Below, one piece after another: positions 31,559 through 34,849 of a stretch of DNA of 34,849 bases (positions within the stretch are counted from its first letter, which is position 1; the number at the start of each line of letters is the position of its first letter). The stretch covers positions 1-34,849 of the forward strand of contig DATLRD010000089.1 of assembly GCA_035534855.1 (NCBI GenBank), given 5' to 3'. Both the position numbers and the translations under genes were made by a program. The stretch is from DATARH01 sp035534855. Its GTDB lineage: Bacteria; Pseudomonadota; Alphaproteobacteria; ATCC43930; CGMCC-115725. Under the pieces are notes generated by a model that worked only from the letters and a program-made list of their open reading frames with translations, was not told the origin of the DNA and searched no databases.

Positions 31559-32491
31559 CTAGCCGCGAGCGCGGCTCATTCCAAACATTTTTTGACCGTG
31601 ACGGTTTCCCGCTGGGCGGGCGATGATGCAGCGCCGGATGCCGGCGAGATCGTCGGCAAAGGCGTCGACGGCCAGGCCGTGCGCGGCGAGGATCGCGGCG
31701 ACCGCCGTGCCCTGCCCGGCGCCGATCTCGGCGGCAAAGAGCCCGCTCGGCGCGAGCAAGGGCGTCAGCTCGGCGGCGATGGTGCGGTAGGCTTCCAGCC
31801 CGTCGGTGCCACCATCGAGCGCACGATGCGGATCGAAATCGCGCACCTCGGGCGGCAGTGAAGCGATCGTGCCGGTGGCGATATAGGGCGGGTTGGCGAC
31901 CACCGCATCAAACCGGCCGGCGAGCGCCGCCGCCCAGTCGCCGACCGCGAACCGGGCGCGCGCGGCAAGGCCGAGCGCGGTGGCATTGGCGCGCGCTGCC
32001 GTCGCCGCACCGAACGTGTAATCGACGCCGATTCCGGTCGCCGCCGGCCGTTCGGAAAGCAGTGACAGCAGCAGGCAGCCGCTGCCGGTGCCGAGGTCGA
32101 GCAGGCGATAGGGCCGGTTGCGCTCCGGCAGCCGCGCCAGCACCGCCTCGACGACGGTCTCGGTCTCCGGCCGTGGGTCGAGTGTGTCGGGCGACAGGCG
32201 GAAATCGAGGCCCCAGAATTCGCGCGTTCCGAGCACCCGGCTCAGCGGCTCGTGCGCCAGGATGCGCCGCAGAAAATCGCCGATCCGCACGGCGCCGCCC
32301 TCATCAACCCGCCGCTCGGGATAGGCGAACACCTCATTCGCCGAGAGGCCGAGCGCCGACGCGACCAGCCGCCGCGCGCGCCGGCGCGGGTCGTCGAACC
32401 CGGCCGCATCGAGCGCCGCCGCAGCCTCGGCGATGGCCGAGGCGATCGTGTTCAAACCGTCACTCCGCCGCGGCGGCGAGCTTGGCGGCAC
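31559..32491 (-). CDS. prmC: Peptide chain release factor N5-glutamine methyltransferase
   Basis: A 310-residue SAM-dependent methyltransferase that modifies the glutamine of the GGQ motif of RF1 and RF2, raising termination efficiency. The N-terminal helical domain (about 15-90) ends with LSRVLGTREFWGLDF, then comes the SAM site LLDLGTGSGCLLLSL (130-144) and the substrate motif VVANPPYIA (197-205), where NPPY binds the glutamine. It overlaps the end of prfA by 32 bases, and prfA encodes its substrate. The GTG start at 32491 is uncertain; a TTG about 36 bases downstream is a possible alternative giving a family-like N-terminus. The C-terminal RHGQKMFGMSRARG tail is extra. Confidence 0.9.
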   Translation of the reverse strand: MPPSSPPRRSDGLNTIASAIAEAAAALDAAGFDDPRRRARRLVASALGLSANEVFAYPERRVDEGGAVRIGDFLRRILAHEPLSRVLGTREFWGLDFRLSPDTLDPRPETETVVEAVLARLPERNRPYRLLDLGTGSGCLLLSLLSERPAATGIGVDYTFGAATAARANATALGLAARARFAVGDWAAALAGRFDAVVANPPYIATGTIASLPPEVRDFDPHRALDGGTDGLEAYRTIAAELTPLLAPSGLFAAEIGAGQGTAVAAILAAHGLAVDAFADDLAGIRRCIIARPAGNRHGQKMFGMSRARG

Positions 32492-33542
32492 GGTCCTCGG
32501 TCAGGATCGCGTCGATGATCTCATCGAGCGCTTCGCCGCTCATCACCTTGTCGATCTTGTAGAGCGTCAGATTGATGCGGTGGTCGGTGACGCGGCCCTG
32601 CGGAAAATTGTAGGTGCGGATGCGCTCGGAGCGGTCGCCGCTGCCAACCTGGCTCTTGCGGTCCGCGGCGCGGACGGCGTCCTTGGCCTGCCGCTCGGCC
32701 TCGTAGAGCCGGGCGCGCAGCACCTTCATCGCCCGCGCCTTGTTTTTGTGCTGCGATTTCTCGTCCTGCTGGATCACCACCAGCCCGGTCGGCAGATGGG
32801 TGATGCGGACCGCGCTGTCGGTGGTGTTGACCGATTGCCCGCCCGGCCCCGAGGCGCGAAACACGTCGATGCGCAGATCCTTGTCGTCGATCTTGATGTC
32901 GACCTCTTCGGCCTCGGGCAGCACCGCGACGGTCGCCGCCGAAGTGTGAATGCGGCCCGACGCCTCGGTCTCCGGCACGCGCTGGACCCGGTGCACGCCG
33001 CTCTCGAATTTCAATCGGGCGAAGACATCGCGCCCGGTTATCGAGGCCGTTGCCTCCTTGGTCCCGCCGATGCCGGTCTCGGATGTATCAAGCAGCTCGA
33101 ACCGCCAGCCGCGCAGCGCCGCATAGCGCTGGTACATGCGGAACAGGTCGGCGGCGAACAGTGCCGCCTCGTCGCCGCCGGTGCCGGCGCGGATTTCGAG
33201 GATCGCGTTGCGCTCGTCATCCTCATCCTTGGGCAACAGCGCCAGCTTTACCTGCATTTCCAACGCCGGCAGGTGCTGGCGCAGGGTCTGCATCTCCTCC
33301 TCGGCGAGCGCCTTCATCTCGGCATCGTCGCCTGCGGCCATCTCGCTCGCCGCCGCCATGTCCTGCTGGGCGTGGCGCAGCGCCTCGATACCCTCGATGA
33401 TCGGCGACAGTTCGCTATATTCCTTCGACAATTTCGTGAATTCGGAGCCCGACAGCCCGCTGCCGGCGAGCGCCGCCGACAGCTCGGCATGGCGCCGGAC
33501 GAGCTGGTCGAGGCGCCCCTCGAGCACCGCTTCGAGGCTCAT
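32460..33542 (-). CDS. prfA: Peptide chain release factor 1
   Basis: A 360-residue class I release factor that recognises UAA and UAG and triggers peptide release. The stop-codon-reading P-x-T tripeptide is P190-E-T192 (RVPETEASGRIHTS), the usual RF1 position; the middle residue is variable in the family. The catalytic GGQ is at 234-236 (SGPGGQSVNTTDSAVRI). The N-terminal helical domain and the acidic linker EIRAGTGGDEAALFAADLFR are standard. Its ATG overlaps the stop of hisS by four bases (ATGA), so translation is coupled, and it overlaps prmC by 32 bases. Confidence 0.95.
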   Translation of the reverse strand: MSLEAVLEGRLDQLVRRHAELSAALAGSGLSGSEFTKLSKEYSELSPIIEGIEALRHAQQDMAAASEMAAGDDAEMKALAEEEMQTLRQHLPALEMQVKLALLPKDEDDERNAILEIRAGTGGDEAALFAADLFRMYQRYAALRGWRFELLDTSETGIGGTKEATASITGRDVFARLKFESGVHRVQRVPETEASGRIHTSAATVAVLPEAEEVDIKIDDKDLRIDVFRASGPGGQSVNTTDSAVRITHLPTGLVVIQQDEKSQHKNKARAMKVLRARLYEAERQAKDAVRAADRKSQVGSGDRSERIRTYNFPQGRVTDHRINLTLYKIDKVMSGEALDEIIDAILTEDRAAKLAAAAE

Positions 33543-34786
33543 CCCTGCAGCGCCTTGAGCCGCTCGGCGAGCGCGGCGAGCGGCACCGCTTCCTGCGCGC
33601 CGCTGTCGAGGTCACGCAGCGTCGCCGAACCGGCGGCGATCTCGTCGTCGCCGAGCAGCACCGCGGCGCGCGCGCCAAGGCGGTCGGCGCGCCGCATGCG
33701 ACGCTGCACGTTGCCCGAGTAGCCGAGCTCCACGACAAGCCCGGCATCGCGCAATTCCTCGGCCAGCGTCAGCATCTTGGCCTCGGCCGTCTCGCCGATC
33801 GGCACCAGCACGACCGGGCGCGCCGGCCCCGGCGGCTCGGCGATCAGCAGCGCCAGTCGCTCGATGCCGGCGGCCCAGCCGATCCCGGGCATCGCCGGCC
33901 CACCCATCAGCTCGACCAGCCCGTCATAGCGCCCGCCGGCCAGCACCGTGCCCTGCGCGCCGAGATCGGTGGTGACGAACTCGAACACCGTATGGGTGTA
34001 GTAATCGAGGCCACGGACGAGCCGCGGGTTGAGCCGGTGCGCGACGCCGATGCGGTCGAGCCCGCCGCGCACGCGGGCAAAGAAGTCGCGCGACGCCGTA
34101 TTCAGGTATTCGTCGAAGGGCGGCGCGTCGGCGTTGATGCGTACATCTTCCGGGTCTTTCGAATCGAGGATGCGCAGCGGGTTGCGCTCGAGCCGGCGCT
34201 GGCTGTCTTCCGAGAGCCGCGAGTGGTGCGCCGAGAAGTAACTGACCAACGCCTCGCGATAGGCGGCGCGGCTTTCCGGGTCGCCGAGGGTGTTGATCTC
34301 GAGCACGCAATGCTTGGCAATATCGAGCGCCGTGAGGATGCGCCAGCCGAGCGCGATGCACTCGATATCGGCCTGGGCCTGCGCCACGCCGAGAATCTCG
34401 ACGCCGATCTGGTGAAACTGGCGAAAGCGCCCGCGCTGCGGCCGTTCATAGCGGAACATCGGCCCCGAATAGAAATATTTGAGCGGGGTCGATTGCGTCA
34501 GCCCGTTCGAGAGCACCGCGCGCACGACCCCGGCGGTGTTTTCCGGGCGCAGCGTCAGCTCTTCGCCGCCGCGGTCGGTAAACGTGTACATCTCCTTCGA
34601 GACGATGTCGGTGTGCTCGCCGATCGGGCGCGAAAACACCTCGGTAAACTCGAAGATCGGCGTCGCGATCTCGGCAAAGCCGTACAGCTCACCGAGCCGG
34701 CGCGCGGTCTCGCCGACCATGCGGTGGCGCCGCGCGGTCTCCGGCAACAAATCCTGCGTGCCGCGAGCCGGCTGCAAGGCGGGCAT
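33539..34786 (-). CDS. hisS: Histidyl-tRNA synthetase
   Basis: A 415-residue class IIa aminoacyl-tRNA synthetase that charges tRNA-His. The start is typical (RGTQDLLPETARRHR). Motif 2 is GPMFRYERPQRGRFRQFHQ (108-126), the histidine-specific motif is LVRGLDYYTHTVFEF, and motif 3 is GIGWAAGIERLAL. The C-terminal anticodon-binding domain (PVVLVPIGETAEAKML onward) is present. Length is usual. The ATG at 34786 has AAGGAA about 9 bases upstream. It is the first gene of the minus-strand translation block, and its upstream gap holds the edge of a dispersed repeat. Confidence 0.95.
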   Translation of the reverse strand: MPALQPARGTQDLLPETARRHRMVGETARRLGELYGFAEIATPIFEFTEVFSRPIGEHTDIVSKEMYTFTDRGGEELTLRPENTAGVVRAVLSNGLTQSTPLKYFYSGPMFRYERPQRGRFRQFHQIGVEILGVAQAQADIECIALGWRILTALDIAKHCVLEINTLGDPESRAAYREALVSYFSAHHSRLSEDSQRRLERNPLRILDSKDPEDVRINADAPPFDEYLNTASRDFFARVRGGLDRIGVAHRLNPRLVRGLDYYTHTVFEFVTTDLGAQGTVLAGGRYDGLVELMGGPAMPGIGWAAGIERLALLIAEPPGPARPVVLVPIGETAEAKMLTLAEELRDAGLVVELGYSGNVQRRMRRADRLGARAAVLLGDDEIAAGSATLRDLDSGAQEAVPLAALAERLKALQG

Positions 34787-34811
34787 TACTGAGGTTCCTT
34801 CGACTATTCAC

Positions 34812-34849
34812 TCGTCGTCCCGGCGCAGGCCGGGACCCCCCCTTCAACA
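34812..34849. repeat. Dispersed palindromic element, cut by the window edge
   Basis: TCGTCGTCCCGGCGCAGGCC then GGGACCCCCCC is the first half of the element also seen at 20817-20880 and 21923-22003. GTCCCGG pairs with CCGGGAC. The rest lies outside the window. Confidence 0.7.

Overview
The window looks like the chromosome of a GC-rich alphaproteobacterium. The clearest taxonomic cue is the right-hand block hisS-prfA-prmC-DUF4167-clpB, all on the minus strand. Supporting cues are a PAS_5-type protein, a lone Flp pilin, and the familiar alphaproteobacterial dispersed palindromes of the form GTC-CCGGC-N-GCCGG-GAC. The many catabolic oxidoreductases and hydrolases suggest a metabolically versatile, probably environmental, member of a Rhodospirillales- or Hyphomicrobiales-like group; this placement is inference. 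I found no tRNA, rRNA, CRISPR array, intact insertion sequence or phage gene.

Left end (1-3823, plus strand): the tail of an XRE-type regulator; about 540 bases without a convincing gene but rich in perfect inverted repeats; then a capsule-export remnant. The remnant is a KpsT-like ABC ATPase that has lost its P-loop half, an apparently intact KpsE/Wzz-like inner-membrane protein, and a GT-B glycosyltransferase. The first gene therefore looks broken by a past rearrangement.

3771-9392 (minus strand): a probable catabolic operon read from right to left. It encodes a class II aldolase/adducin-type protein, a 495-residue histidine-rich protein I cannot assign, a VOC-fold dioxygenase-like protein, a short-chain dehydrogenase and a thiamine-diphosphate enzyme. 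The substrate is unknown. This set is the best candidate here for an undescribed pathway.

9393-20742: mostly single genes on both strands. They are a glycine-zipper lipoprotein preceded by 16-bp-period repeats, a small membrane protein, a two-domain EthD-like barrel protein, a secreted CHAP-domain protein with a charged repetitive tail, an amidase, a MetX-like alpha/beta hydrolase, a TauD-like dioxygenase, an SGNH hydrolase, a tandem GNAT protein, a single-domain EthD-like protein, an MlaC-like periplasmic protein, a PAS_5 protein, a luciferase-like pseudogene with an internal deletion, and a YgiN-like monooxygenase.

20946-27891: an MDR oxidoreductase, then a tight minus-strand operon (LLM flavin oxidoreductase, SMP-30 lactonase, DUF190, CinA-like protein, metallophosphoesterase). 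A PPOX/F420-type flavin protein lies divergently from a two-subunit thiamine-diphosphate decarboxylase.

27977-34849: a 54-residue Flp pilin too short for routine ORF calling, then the housekeeping translation/protein-quality block. clpB has a plausible heat-shock (RpoH-type) promoter of its own.
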